NCBI GenBank assembly: GCA_946902985.2
Contig: OX336391.1
Coordinates: 300,148,775 to 300,212,774, forward strand
Source: Meconema thalassinum
Lineage: Eukaryota; Arthropoda; Insecta; Orthoptera; Tettigoniidae
DNA length: 64,000 nt
Direction: 5' to 3'
Within the stretch, counting starts at the first letter, position 1; each line of letters starts with the position of its first letter. Below, one piece after another: positions 24,561 to 35,591 of this stretch. A program made the translations under genes and the position numbers. A model generated the notes under the pieces. It did no database searches, was not told the DNA's origin, and saw only the letters and a list, made by a program, of their open reading frames with translations.

Positions 24561-26061
24561 CACTGGTCAAAACAATTAGGGGATCAGGTGATATATCATA
24601 CACATGATACATATGGTAACGTCTTTTATTCAGAGTTCGGTTACAATTGTAATTTATGTGTGCTACAGTACGGTATTGTGCTGTCCCAACATTTTACTGG
24701 AGGTTTACATGGCGTTTACTTAGAGCGAGGCACCATTGGGCTATCATAATAGTGAAAAAGTCATTCTCGTTGCCCTCTAATATGGTGTGTGATCACCTCG
24801 GAGGGACAGGACAGTTGCACACCTGCGTGGCATGGACAGTATGAGGTTATTAATCAGCTCTTGAGGGATATTTGGCCATTCTTCCATGAGTGCAATATCC
24901 AGCTCGGCAACCGTTGTGGGAGGTCCTGGTCTGGCTGCAATGCGTCTGCCAAGTGCATCCCAGACATGCTCAATTGGGTTTAAGTCCGGTGTACAAGCAG
25001 GCCACTCCATTGGTTCAGTGCTCTCGTCGTCAAGCATATTGTCCAGCAGTGCAGCTCTGTGGGGACGTGCGTTACCGTCCACCAGAATGAAACCATCGCC
25101 TATGGCACCAGCGTAGGGCACAACAAACGGTCGAAGGAGCTCGTCTCGATACCTCTGAGCAGTCAAAGCGCAATTCTGAACGATATAGAGGTCCGTATGT
25201 CCGCCAATACTGACTCTTGCCCACACCATTCGCCCACCATCATGATACGGTGCTGTTTCCTGCACATAAGCGGGATTGCTCCGAGTTCCACGTTCACTCC
25301 AGTTGAGGGAACGACGAATGTCCGGCTAAACACAAAATCTTGACTCATCTGTGAACAAAACCCGGTGCCATTCGTTATGACGCCAATCCTGATGTTCCTC
25401 CACCCAGTTTCTGCGGGCTAAACGGTGGCGTGGTTTTATTGGGACACACACACCATAGGCCTCCATGCGTAAAGGCCACTTTCCCGAAGGCAATTTCGGA
25501 CTGTTTGTGTTGATATTGCGCGCCTATTGCCGCCTGGAGGGTGCGTTGCAGCTGAGTTGCATTCAGCCTCCTGTCTGGACGGGCTGTTAACCGGAGATAA
25601 CGGTCATCTCTTGCTGATGATACCCGTGGACGACCTTGGCCTGGCCTTCTTGTAACGGTTCCTGTTGTCTGAAATCGCGTCCAGGTCCTGGAAATTAGAC
25701 TTTGGGATACTCCAATAGCTGCAGCCACCTCCCTCTGTGTCTGTCCCGGTTCCAACCTTCCTATGGCTCTCCATGCCATACCTTCGGGTAAGTCACGTTG
25801 TTGTTGCATTGCACCACCTGCTCACTACGCCATCTGAACCCAACTGCTTTTGTCATTCGTTCGGCAGAGTAAACACACGTCCACACCAACCCTCTCTGCA
25901 ACAACTTTCTGTTATTACCACTAACTCGGTTGTCGTAATGTTGTTGTCTCCACTCCGTAGAACCGACAAGAAGGACGACGAACCATTTTAGGTCATTCTG
26001 CTGATGACAATACGTCAGAACCTAGGTATCTCAACTGATCCCGTAATTGTTTTGACCAGTG
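24561..26061 (-). mobile_element. Tc1-like transposon, 1501 bp
   Basis: The terminal inverted repeats start CACTGGTCAAAACAATTA at both ends (about 27 bp with one mismatch) and are flanked by TA (24559-24560 and 26062-26063). Excision in silico restores the RTE endonuclease reading. The length matches Tc1 elements (1.3-1.7 kb). The minus-strand transposase is broken. Confidence 0.9.
24777..25809 (-). pseudogene. Tc1-type transposase (DD34E class), inactivated
   Basis: The N-terminal piece (25809-25375) has a helix-turn-helix: GQTQREVAAAIGVSQSLISR, then RRPGQGRPRVSS. The first catalytic Asp lies in FTDESRF near 25345, soon followed by an in-frame TAG. The C-terminal piece (25265-24777) has VDGNARPHRA and WPACTPDLNPIEHVWDALGR. 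The Asp normally just before NARPH is Gly (codon GGT, one transition from GAT). Counting from that position to the Glu of NPIEHVWD leaves 34 residues, the DD34E spacing. Frameshifts, a stop and a lost catalytic residue make it non-functional. Confidence 0.88.
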
Positions 26062-26162
26062 TATATGAAGTTCTGAGATATGCTAAGGGTGATGAAAATG
26101 TTATAGTAATGGGCGATTGGAATGCTGTGGTAGGAAAAGGAAGAGAAGGGAAAATATTAAGA

Positions 26163-26392
26163 ATAATAATAATGTTATTGGTTTTACGTCCCTTTTAACA
26201 ACTGCGGCTTTTAGAGACGCCGGGGTGCCGGAATTTTGCCCCGAAGGGGATCTTTAACGTGCCAGTAAATCTACGGACACGGCTCCCTCGCATTTGCGCA
26301 CCCTCAAATGCCAGCTGACTGCACCAGGATACGAACCTGCAACCTCGGGCCCAGCAAGCGAGAACGTTACCCCTGAGCCACGCAGCCAGCCA
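26163..26392 (-). repeat. tRNA-derived SINE (family D) inside RTE copy 2
   Basis: On the minus strand the head is GGCTGGCTGCGTGGCTCAGG, then box B AGGTTCGTATCCTGG. The body has GAGCCGTGTCC and GTTAAAGATCCCCTTCGGGG, and the tail is (ATT)n. The perfect 14-bp TSD GGAAAATATTAAGA lies at 26149-26162 and 26393-26406. Related copies: 53049-53292 and a scrap at 28400-28462. Confidence 0.92.
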
Positions 26393-28399
26393 GGAAAATA
26401 TTAAGAGAATTCGGATTAGGTGAAAGGAATGATCGAGGAAGCAGGCTGATGGAATTCTGCACCGAGCAAGAGTTTGTCATAGCTAACACCTTATTCAATA
26501 ACCACAATAGAATAATATACGCATGGATGAGACCAGGAGATACATGGCGTTACCAAATAGACTTCATTATGGTCAAGCAGAGATTTCGAAACCAGATTTT
26601 GGATTGAAAAACATATCCCGGTGCTGACATAAATTCTGACCACAATCTGGTTGTTATGAAATACAGACTTATGTTGAAGAGATTGAAGAAAGCTCAAAAG
26701 CCAAAAAGGTCAGCAATAGACAGACTGAAAGAGAAGGACGTGAACAAACGATTCAAGACGAGTATAAAGGAAGGGCTAATGAAAACCCGTGAAAAAGCTA
26801 CAATTGCAGAGGAATGGGCACTTTTGAATTATTACATAACAAAAACCGCAGAGGAAAACATTGATAGGAAAGAAAGAATAGGTAGAAAACCGTGGATTAC
26901 GCAGGATATACTAGAATTAATTAATTGACGAAAGTCGGAAGCACAAGACTGAAAGAGATGAAAGGGGAAAAGCAGAATACAGACATAAGTCTGAGAAATG
27001 AGGTTAACAAGAAGTGCACGGAAGCAAAGGAAGATTGGTTGAAAGAGAAATGTGCAGGTATAGAAAATTAGGAATTAACTTATCGAAGGATAAGGAAGAC
27101 TATGTGCTGTAATATTAAGGACTCTGAAGGAAAACCTCTAACTGATAGGGAAGAAAAGGTTGGGAGATGGAAAGCATACATAGAGTGTTTGTATAAGGAA
27201 ACGAGATTGAGAATCGTGTTATGGAAAGGGAAGAAGAAATTGATGAGGATGAGAAAGGAGATTTAATATTGAGATCAGAATATGACAGAGCATAGGAAGA
27301 CTCAAGCAGGAACAAAGCACCAGATAGATGATACACAGATTGAGTTGCTAAGCTGCACAGGTGATGAAGGTCTGATTAAGTTATTTCACTTGGTGTGTAG
27401 GATTTATGAGACAGGTGAGGTACCCTCTGATTTCAAGAAGAATATTATTACCCCTATATCGAAGAAAACAGGAGCTGACAGATTTGAAGCTTACCGTACC
27501 ATCAGCTTGATCACTCATGCTCCAAAGATCCTGACTAGAATAGTTTACAAGATGATGGAAAGACAGATAGAAAGACCAGTTTGGCCTTAGGAGAAACGTA
27601 GGAACAAGGAAAGCTGTACTAAAACTTAGGCTGATTTTGGAAGGATAAGAGAACGTTCATGGCATTTGTAGACTTAGAAAAGGCTTTTGATAACGTTGAT
27701 TGTAGTAAGTTGTTCGATATTTTGAAAACAATTGGAATAAAGTACAGGGATAGGAGTGTGCTCTACAATCTATACAGAAACCAGACAGCAGTTATTCGAG
27801 CGGAAGGACATGAGAGAGAAGCTGGTATTTAGAAAGGTATAAGGCAAGGCTGCAACTTATCACCCATACATTTCAATCTATACATTGAACAAACAATTAA
27901 GAAAATTGGAGATAAATTCAAAGTAGGAATAAAGATTCAAGGAGAAATAATTTCAACTCGGAGATTTGCTGATGACATCGTCACCTTAGCCGACACACCA
28001 GAGGATATGAATGAGTTATAAATGGTATGGATTCTGTCTTTAGGAAAGAATTCATGATGAACTGTAAAACAAAACAAAAAATTGGAATGCAGTCGAAAGA
28101 AATCAGAAACCCCTATGGATGTCGAATTGACAGGTGTCAAGCTAAGGAAGTAGGTGACTTCTGTTACTTAGGAAGCAAAATAACCAGTGATGGACGAAGC
28201 AAAGAGAATATAAAAAGTAGGTTAGCATAGGCAAGAAAAGCATTTCTACAGAAAAGGAATCTGTTGACATCGAATATAGATTCAGGTATTAGGAAGTCAT
28301 TTTTGAAGGTCTTTGTCTGGAGCGTGGCACTCTTTGGAAGTGAAACATGGACTGTTGGAGCAGCAGAAAAGAGGAGAATTGATGCGTTTGAAATGTGGA

Positions 28400-28462
28400 T
28401 TCAATCTCGCAGCCTTGAGCAGACCAGATGAGAACGTTACCACTGCGTCACGCAGTCAGCCG
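28400..28462 (-). repeat. SINE family D head fragment
   Basis: TGAGAACGTTACCACTGCGT and CACGCAGTCAGCC match the head end of family D (26340-26392) with scattered changes. It abuts the broken 3' end of RTE copy 2. The following ~170 bases hold nothing recognisable. Confidence 0.5.
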
Positions 28463-29279
28463 AAGTCACCGTTGTATAGTTCTCTCAATTTCCTCGTTAA
28501 CGATCGGAGACTCAACGTAACACAGTACCACGCAACAACAAACGATAGTTATGACTGTTCGTTGTTGACCAATAGTAGGCTATGTTTGCTCTGTCAGTCC
28601 ACATGGAGTCCGGTCCTGGCTGCTAGATTACTATAGAGCATCCAGCGTTTAGAAAAGACTGTGGGTCTTATGGGCTTTTACTTTTAACGGAAATCCCCCC
28701 TACACTGGTTTTGTTGCCTCACCTTTTATCATGAAGGAACTCTGAACATATATATTTTTCGTCATAATAGCTTCCTACCATTATCTGCCAACTGATTACC
28801 TTTGTTATTGCGTACAAGTATCGCTTATATTACGTCTTAGTAATTAAACAATTTTCGAGGTTAGCACGCTGGAAAGAAGAGCCTCGTCCTGTGCTGCATG
28901 CTCGCCCGGAGTGGAGCGCGTGCTCAGTTCCGCCGACAACGTAAGTTCTGAAGCACTATCCGTCAATGGTGTTACTGTCAGGGGCGGTTCGACCTTGTAC
29001 ATTTAGGGGGGGGGGGGTGAGAATTTAAAAAATGCCGACTGGCTGTTTAACATTGCCGACTATGAGCTTAAAAACTGAGCAACGGGAGGGGAATGGCGGG
29101 GAGGGGGGGGGGGGGGGGCAGTGGCAGCAAACGATACACAAGACAAATATACTTAATTAACGGCTTTCATTTAAAATGTATTTTATTAGTTCCAGAATAT
29201 TGAATTGAAGGAAAATGTTATATATGAACAAAATAAGTGTTTAAATATTACAAGAATAAAAAAAATCTATTTATTCTTT

Positions 29280-31371
29280 CTAAATCCCTACTCTACGAGG
29301 TTTTAACGAGGACCACTTCTCCACTATCTCCGTAATTTCAATGTCGTCGACATTATCTTTCGTTGAAAACATCATGAGGGAGTCTAAGTGGTCGTCACCC
29401 ATCGTTGTCCGCAAATGATTGAAAATGAGCTTCAACTTGCTGAAGGACCGTTCGGAGGAAGCAGAAGACACTGGGGATGTTAAAATCAGTCGAACTACTT
29501 GATAACCACACGGGATAATCCTCTTTAATTTAAAAGCAACTTTTGCGATTTCTTTGAAAGATGAGCAATGTTTACTGGCATCAAGTTCAGCCAGCACAAG
29601 CTCTTCATCTTGAAGGATGATTTTCGGTTGTGATTGCTTTATAGATCGGACGCGCTCGATGGTGCAGTTTTTTCTGTCAGCGGGTGTCTTGAAAATTATG
29701 TGGAATGGCTCTAGCAAAGAAATTAGTTTTACGAGATTGTCTTGCACGCTTGTAGTAAATACATCCACAAGTATTCGTAACTCCTTTCTGTAGAATATAA
29801 GGACATAAATTTCTGCTCTCGTTTCAGCGTGCGCGTCATACTTCTTTGCAAGTCACCGGGTCCCGTGGTGCTTTAAAAAGTCTTCCTACGCATTTACTTG
29901 CATACTTTTTGCGAATGACGATGCACTCTTTATTAAAGCGTTCATCATGCCGTCGTCGTCGATGTCTTCAAAAGACTTCAAAGCGCTCTGAATCAGCTGC
30001 ATCGCGTCTACTACATCCAGCTCCTCCGCTTCTAAAAGCTCGGTTACGTTCTTAATTTTAAACATGGTGTTTTTGGTAAAGTACATGCCGCAGATAAAAT
30101 CAAAGTCTAGAAGCTTTTTGTGCAAGCCTGACGCAAAAGTTCAGGTTTTACTGTCAAATTCAGAATCGAATGAGGTTTTCATTGTTACCAATGCTGTGAC
30201 TATCTCTTCATAAGACGTAGAAACAGCTCTCCCCGATTCGGCGCGCGCAGTCCGCCTTATTTTTGATAAATTCTTAAGTTGAAGTGAATTTTCAATTTTA
30301 TCCAGCTCTTTCTGCAAGCTTAAATGTCGTTCCGTGCTAATCGTGAAAAAAAAAAAAAAAAAACTTACAATGCTCCAAGAGTGTCGAAAAACTCTCGGAT
30401 AAGCGCGCTAGCATTAAAAGCTGTCTCTACGAAAATGTTTAACCTCTGAGCTTGGCTTGGAACGTACGGAATATCTATTTCTTACTTTTCTAATAGCTTT
30501 TTTAAATGCCGTTGTATATGCCAGACATGTTACTAGCAATGTCGTACGATTGAAACGCTAGTTTATCGAGTGGAAGTAAAAGTTCTTCTGAATTTAAAAT
30601 TAAAAATATTTTTTCAGCCAACTCCTCTCCAGTCTTTTTTGTTAAAACAGCGTCTATTTTTAAAAGACGCTCCACAGGAACGATCTCTTCATCTTTTTCG
30701 ACGACGTATCGGATATTCAACGCGAGGCGGACTTTATGTGACATACCGTTCTCGATCTCCTCTGAAATTATTTCACGAGTTTTATCACCAAGTAGATGGA
30801 CGAATTCATTTTGAGAGTTCTTCCTCATACACGTAACGTTGTGCTTCCGCGTATTCACTTCTTCCAACCACCTATTCAAGACCAGACTATGCCGTAAGAG
30901 TAACTTCACAATTTGCGTGAAGTTTCCATTATCTTAAGTGAATCCATCCTCGTGACCTCGGAAAGCCAAGCCTTGCCGACAAAGGGTTCTTGCTGTGTCA
31001 ATAAGTATCTGGATAACTTTTTTGTGGAACTCCTTTTCTTGTTCGTCCTCAATTCTGATCGTCCGTAAAAGTTTATCAAAGAGAACGTCTTCCTGGCCTT
31101 TTCCATTGACAAAATGGCACAAATCTGCCATCGCTACTTGAGCTTCTGAAGTGAAGTGTTCTTGTAATTTGCCCTTTTTCTTCTTTCCACGACTTTTCAA
31201 TTTGTGCCACTGACGTACTCCAGCGTGCGATAATTCTTCACCTTTTTTCTTGTTAACACCATTAAACATAAACATGGCTGACAATACGCATGTATTTATT
31301 GTATTATTATTACTTACGTTTGATGGGTACGCGATGCTCCGTGAAAATGTTCCGTGTCGGCGAAAACTCAC
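29280..31371 (-). pseudogene. hAT transposase (zinc-finger MYM1-like group), broken
   Basis: Pieces run 31371-30934 (VRQWHKLKSRGKKKKGKLQE and HFTSEAQVAMADLCHF), 31112-30906, 30909-30502 (EFVHLLGDKTREIISEEIEN, PVERLLKIDAVLTKK, QSYDIASNMSGIYNG), 30125-29886 and 29768-29280. The last is the C-terminal dimerisation region with RLILTSPVSSASSERSFSKL and LRTTMGDDHLDSLMMF, diagnostic for hAT. The stretch after EEIENG jumps directly to MSHKVRLAL, so the block that in this group holds the first catalytic Asp appears deleted. Frameshifts separate all pieces. Placement near ZMYM1-like transposases is from memory of the motif pattern. Confidence 0.85.
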
Positions 31372-31891
31372 GTCCCACTGCCACTATTTTGCACAGAGTT
31401 ATCACTGTAAAAGTTGCTGGTTCAGGAACGACTGCTTTCTGTAATTTTCAGTGACCACTGCACTGACCTTAGTGCGCACCCCACCACTTGAGGAACCTTG
31501 GAACCATAAATCTGTCAATTTTGTCACAATAGCACGGATATTTGAGAACGCGCCGAGACAAGCGGTAGCTGGTCATAACATTCCTCCGACAACATCTCAA
31601 TGAGTTGGCTTGACCTGAAGTTATCAAAGCGCTCACCAATACCTTTTGTCTAGCCACATGGCACATATGCTGGGCTCGCTTCGCTGTGAAGCTGAGTCGC
31701 TCTGCATAATGAACGCGGGATGTTACAGCCACCCAGGAACGTGCCGATGAGTTCATCCCTTGTCCTTGATTCCATATTGCTCATCTGTCATTCTTTCTTC
31801 AGTTTCCATACAAAGAAAAGAAATGGCAAGTGGCAGCCGTTGCACCGAGGACTATAGAGCACCCAGCGTTTAGAAAAGACGGTGGAGCCTT

Positions 31892-32101
31892 ATGGCGACA
31901 GTGTTGCTAGCTCTAGGCAGAGGTAGCGCTGACGTCATACGTTATGTTCACCCGCTTCGAGTACTGCGCTTTCATAAGTTAGCGAGACAACCACAACCCC
32001 AGCAGCTACCTGAAATAGAACACGCCCAGGAAGAAGCATTTTTGCAGGTGTTAACGGATTGGACCAGTATTAAGGAAACTGTACGCGAAGAGAACCAATA
32101 A
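31892..32101 (+). CDS. Small open frame in element X', unknown
   Basis: Sixty-nine codons begin with an ATG just inside the terminal inverted repeat (MATVLLALGRGSADVIRYVH) and end TVREENQ. I do not recognise it. The sister copy in X is nearly identical for the first ~45 codons. It then differs by a 2-base length change near GAACAC, which shifts its frame. Either X captured a piece of host sequence that once coded, or the frame is chance. Its low divergence from X is no greater than the rest of the element, so there is no sign of purifying selection. Confidence 0.2.
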   Translation: MATVLLALGRGSADVIRYVHPLRVLRFHKLARQPQPQQLPEIEHAQEEAFLQVLTDWTSIKETVREENQ

Positions 32102-32317
32102 CGACATTCATTTCGTTGTGATATGACGCATTACTGATTGACAGATGTCGAGAGCACAACCCTTCCTTCCTTCTCGGATGTATGCAGACGATGTTAACAA
32201 TTTTTATGTCAGCAATACTGTTGATCATCACCTCTTCAGTTATTAGTTAGGCTAAAATTTAGTTTCTTTCAATTTTATTCTTGTTGTTTTGTTTAGATTA
32301 ATATTTGTAATATTGTA

Positions 32318-32412
32318 GTGAGTTAGCCGTGCGGTTAGGGGCGCGCAGCTGTGAGCTTGCATTCGGGAGATAGTGGGTTGGAACCGAATTGTCGGCAGCC
32401 ATGATTCGATCG
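32318..32412 (+). repeat. tRNA-like SINE head inside element X'
   Basis: GAGTTAGCCGTGCGGTTAGG (box-A-like), then GTGGGTTGGAACCGAA (degenerate box B) and CGGCAGCCATGA resemble a tRNA-SINE head. The inverted sister lies at 33105-33205 in X. It was therefore part of X before X spread. Confidence 0.5.
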
Positions 32413-33901
32413 AACAGAAAATAAAACAGACACACAACAGTAACACCAATGACGGATAGTGCTTCAGAACTTATGTTGTCGGCGGAACTGAGCACGTGCT
32501 CCACTCCGGGCGAGCATGCAGCACAGGACGAGGCTCTTCTTTCCAGCGTGCTAACCTCGAAAATTGTTTAATTACTAAGACGTAATATAAGCGATACTTG
32601 TACGCAATAACAAAGGTAATCAGTTGGCAGATAATGGTAGGAAGCTATTATGACGAAAAATATATATGTTCAGAGTTCCTTCATGATAAAAGGTGAGGCA
32701 ACAAAACCAGTGTAGGGGGGGATTTCCGTTAAAAGTAAAAGCCCATAAGACCCATAGTCTTTTCTAAACGCTGGATGCTCTATAGAAGTGAAACTTTTAA
32801 AATGGATCTTTTGCCGACTCATCTCCTAGCCGCACTGGGCTATGGCCTGGCCATACGAAATTACTGCAGCGTCCGTTTGTGCCGACTGTCTGTATATTTT
32901 TTTTTTAATCGGACCAAATCGTATATGGCCAAGCCCCGTTTTGCTTTTTTAAATCCTGTTTTGGGAAATGTTACGACTTCTTCAAGATTTGCCGACTGAT
33001 GTTGTATTTGCCGACTGAGAAAATACCTGAGGGGGTGAGACACCCCCCCCCCCACTCGAACCGCCCCTGGTTACTGTTGTGTGTCTGTTTTATTTTCTGT
33101 TCGATCGAATCATGGCTGCCGACAGTTGGGTTCCAACCCACTATCTCCCGAATGCAAGCTCACAGCTGCGCGCCCCTAACCGCACGGCTAACTCACTACA
33201 ATATTACAAATATTAATCTAAACAAAACAACAAGAATAAACTTGAAAGAAACTAAATTACAGCCTAACTAATAACTAAAGAGGTGATGATCAACAGTGTT
33301 GCTGACATAAAAATTGTTAACATCGTCTGCATACATCCGAAAAGGAAGGAAGGGTTGTGCTCCCGACATCTGTCAATCAGTAATGCGTCCTATCACAACG
33401 AAATGAATGTCGTTATTGGTTCTCTTCGCATACAGTATCCTTAATACTGGTCCAATCCGTTAACACCTGCAAAACTGCTCCTTCCGCCGTGTTCTATTTC
33501 AGGTAGCTGCTGGGGTTGTGGTTGTCTCGCTAACTTATGAAAGCGCAGTACTCGAAGCGGGTGAACATAACGTATGACGTCGGCACTACCTCTGCCTAGA
33601 GTTAGCAACACTGTCGCCATAAGGCTCCACAGTCTTTTCTAAACGCTGGATGCTCTAGTCAGATCTTCAGTGTTGCACACTTGCGCTAATTCTGTCTGCT
33701 TGCTGGTTTGAAAGACCTTTCGGATTATTGAATTTGTGCCATTTCAGGAAAGTGGGAGCCTTTCCACTACTGTAATAGGCAACTACAGTTCGAAATCCGA
33801 CGGCAATGCACATAGGGTGAGTGTAGTTAATTTTACCCGGGGGTTTCCATACTCACTCCGGGAAAAAAATTGAATCATATGTTGTTTCGTTTTAAGGGCT
33901 T

Positions 33902-34585
33902 CATCATCATCATCATTTCCCCTTTTCCAGTTGACACTGGGTGGGGGCAAATATGGTTCCTCTCCACTTTGTTCTGTCGTTCCACCATTCCTCTTCCGAC
34001 ACAGTGTTCCAATCCAGGTTCCGTTTTCTAATACTATTCTCCACCGAGTCCATCCAACGCATTCTTGGTCTTCCTCGTCCTCTCTTCCCTGTCATACGTC
34101 GTTCCAGTGCTCGTCTTGGTAGCCTTACTTCATTCGTCCGTTTGACATGTCCAAACCATCTCAATCTGTTTTGCTCCAGTTTGTCATTTAGTTTCTGTAC
34201 TCCCAGTTCTTTCCGTATATCTTCATTTCTCACTCTGTCCCTCCTCGTTTTCTGGACCATACTTCTCAGGAATCTCATCTCAGCTGCTTGTACTCTGCTC
34301 TCATCCCTCTTAGCCATTGTCCAAGTTTCTGCTGCATATGTCATTATAGGAACATAATATGCTTTGTACATAACTTCTTTAGCCTTAATTGGTATATCCT
34401 TGTTCCATACTAGTCCCCGTACCTGTTGGTAGAAAGCACTCCTGAGTTGTATTCTTCTGCTAATTTCCAAATCTAGTCTTCCATCTTCAGTCAGTTCACT
34501 TCCCAAGTATTTGAAGTGTTTCACCACTTCCAATTCCTTATCCCCTACTTTGATTACTCCTTTTCCTTCTTTGTTATCTTATACA
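33902..34585 (-). mobile_element. 5'-truncated LINE (family L-B) with (ATG)n tail
   Basis: The minus-strand 3' end reads CTGGAAAAGGGGAAATGATG followed by ATG repeats (33903-33915 on +). The coding part holds only the post-RT region. The same 3' end is found in + orientation at 53745-53838 and, diverged, at 56126-57948. No TSD was resolved. Confidence 0.75.
33913..34533 (-). pseudogene. LINE L-B ORF2 C-terminal fragment, 206 residues
   Basis: It contains VVKHFKYLGSELTEDGR, YAAETWTMAKRDESRVQAAE, RRDRVRNEDIRKELGV and RWFGHVKRT followed by GRGRPRMRWMDSVE. These blocks follow the RT domain in many insect LINEs. RT motifs are missing because of 5' truncation. The block order matches 56135-56872, where the RT is still present. 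The clade is not assigned. Confidence 0.8.
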
Positions 34586-34654
34586 TCGTTAATATTTTAG
34601 CCCCATGTGCTTGCGTGTGTATACCATTTGTCGAATAACTTGTGATATTGCGGT

Positions 34655-34937
34655 GACTGTTGGCCTAGTAGTGGGTGAATTTGCAACCGAGCTTAAGATT
34701 AGGAAGGAGTTGGGAACCACCCTGTTATTTGCCTGAGTAGAAGTGGGAAACCACGGAAAATTACATCTATGATTGGTAAGATGAGAATCAAACCCACCTC
34801 TTCTCAGTTTCGCCTCACGCGGCTGAGTTGACCCCGTTCCAACCTTCACACCAGAATTAAACTTCTTGTCGGAGCCGAGACTCGAACGGACCGACAGCCA
34901 AGTATGTTAGACACTAGGCTACACCATGAAGTGGCCA
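34655..34937 (-). repeat. SINE family A copy, minus strand
   Basis: The reverse complement shows head CATGGTGTAGCCTAGTGTC, box B CGTTCGAGTCTCGG, then TTGGAACGGGGTCAACTCAG and TTTCCCACTTCTACTCAGGC. Many substitutions suggest an old insertion. Confidence 0.75.
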
Positions 34938-35587
34938 TCGCGGGTTATCACCTGCAAGCTATCCATATCCTAGACTACAATACTTACAGTTACACGACCT
35001 AGTCACAATAACGAAAGTTATCGACTACACGGGGGTGATGATCCAAGATATCCCAAACTCCCAGTTAAAACAACAATAAGAATTAATTAGACGTGAATCT
35101 GATTATTGTTCACTCGGATGATACCCGCATTCAATTATAGTACGGGTAGCCTATATATGAGGATGGTTCGTACAACCCTTGGGCAGCTTAATAATTCACA
35201 TGTTACCAAGCCAGACAAGAATGCCAGAACAAGACATGAAACATTAAATGATGTCACTTCATGCAAAATAATACAGTAATAAGGAAAGAGGATTCCTGTT
35301 ACGAAACTGAGATGCTCCAAGAAACAATGCGGTCACGAACATTATATAAAAATAGCTGTTGTTTATTAACGCATCAATTGTCTGACAAACAAGAGGCTAA
35401 CAACAGCTGTCTGAGTCACCACTTCATAACACGAGAACAAAGAAATGGAAGGCATGTGTGCATGTAAAGAAATCTTACTTCAATACCTCAACTCAATTCA
35501 AACAAGGAAAAGGGGTGGATACGATATGTAAGCCAGATCACCGAGAAAATTTGTTTCCAGCGAGCTTCTTAGTGATTGATGGTTGTT
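34938..35587. other. Intergenic DNA, no gene recognised
   Basis: Short open frames only. GTTAAAACAACAATAA at 35063-35080 resembles the end of the orphan SINE tail family. Nothing else is recognised. Confidence 0.4.
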
Positions 35588-35591
35588 TTAA

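Larger units (their letters stand above)
24195..28410 (+). mobile_element. RTE LINE copy 2, truncated and twice interrupted
   Basis: The + strand carries endonuclease sequence (24198-24558, continuing 26064-26162 and 26393-26500). Linker and RT regions then follow to about 28410, including KRLKKAQKPKRSAIDRLKEK, TISLITHAPKILTRIVYKMM and SELFFKDD-type palm remnants, with stops and frameshifts throughout. It lacks both ends: the 5' part before GCATGGAATGTTAGAAGTC, and the 3' tail. It is split by a Tc1-like transposon (24561-26061) and a SINE (26163-26392). It serves as a reference for the indels in copy 1. Confidence 0.85.
31857..32780 (+). mobile_element. Element X' (924 bp), intact inverted copy of X
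   Basis: It is flanked by TA (31855-31856, 32781-32782). Its ends GAGCACCCAGCG and (inverted) GAGCATCCAGCG continue inward for ~35 bp with few mismatches. It matches both halves of X, in the opposite orientation, at roughly 95 percent by eye. It contains the open frame 31892-32101 and a SINE-head-like segment at 32318-32412. Confidence 0.85.
28979..33069 (-). mobile_element. hAT transposon, 4.1 kb, inserted in element X
   Basis: The ends CAGGGGCGGTTCGA (28979) and, inverted, CAGGGGCGGTTCGA (to 33069) are flanked by the perfect 8-bp TSD GTTACTGT (28971-28978, 33070-33077). The 8-bp duplication and CAGGGGCGG ends are typical of hAT. The minus strand carries transposase pieces (31371-29280). 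X' is inserted at 31857-32780. Subterminal regions carry repeated TGCCGACT motifs and G/C homopolymers. The unoccupied site is exactly reconstructed by comparison with X'. Confidence 0.92.
28636..33655 (-). mobile_element. Element X, ~921 bp, split by a hAT insertion
   Basis: X occupies 28636-28978 and 33078-33655. Its inverted ends, GAGCATCCAGCGTTTAGAAA, are flanked by TA (28634-28635, 33656-33657). An inverted, nearly identical copy (X', 31857-32780) lies inside the hAT that splits it, giving an intact reference. TA targets fit the Tc1/mariner superfamily, but the ends lack the usual CAGT/CACT start and no transposase is present. X includes a tRNA-SINE-like head segment and a short open frame near one end. 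Confidence 0.75.

Noticed and set aside
26004..26198. Independent gene fragment with VMGDWNAVVGKG
   Set aside because: It is the continuation of the RTE endonuclease after the Tc1 insertion, interrupted again by a SINE.
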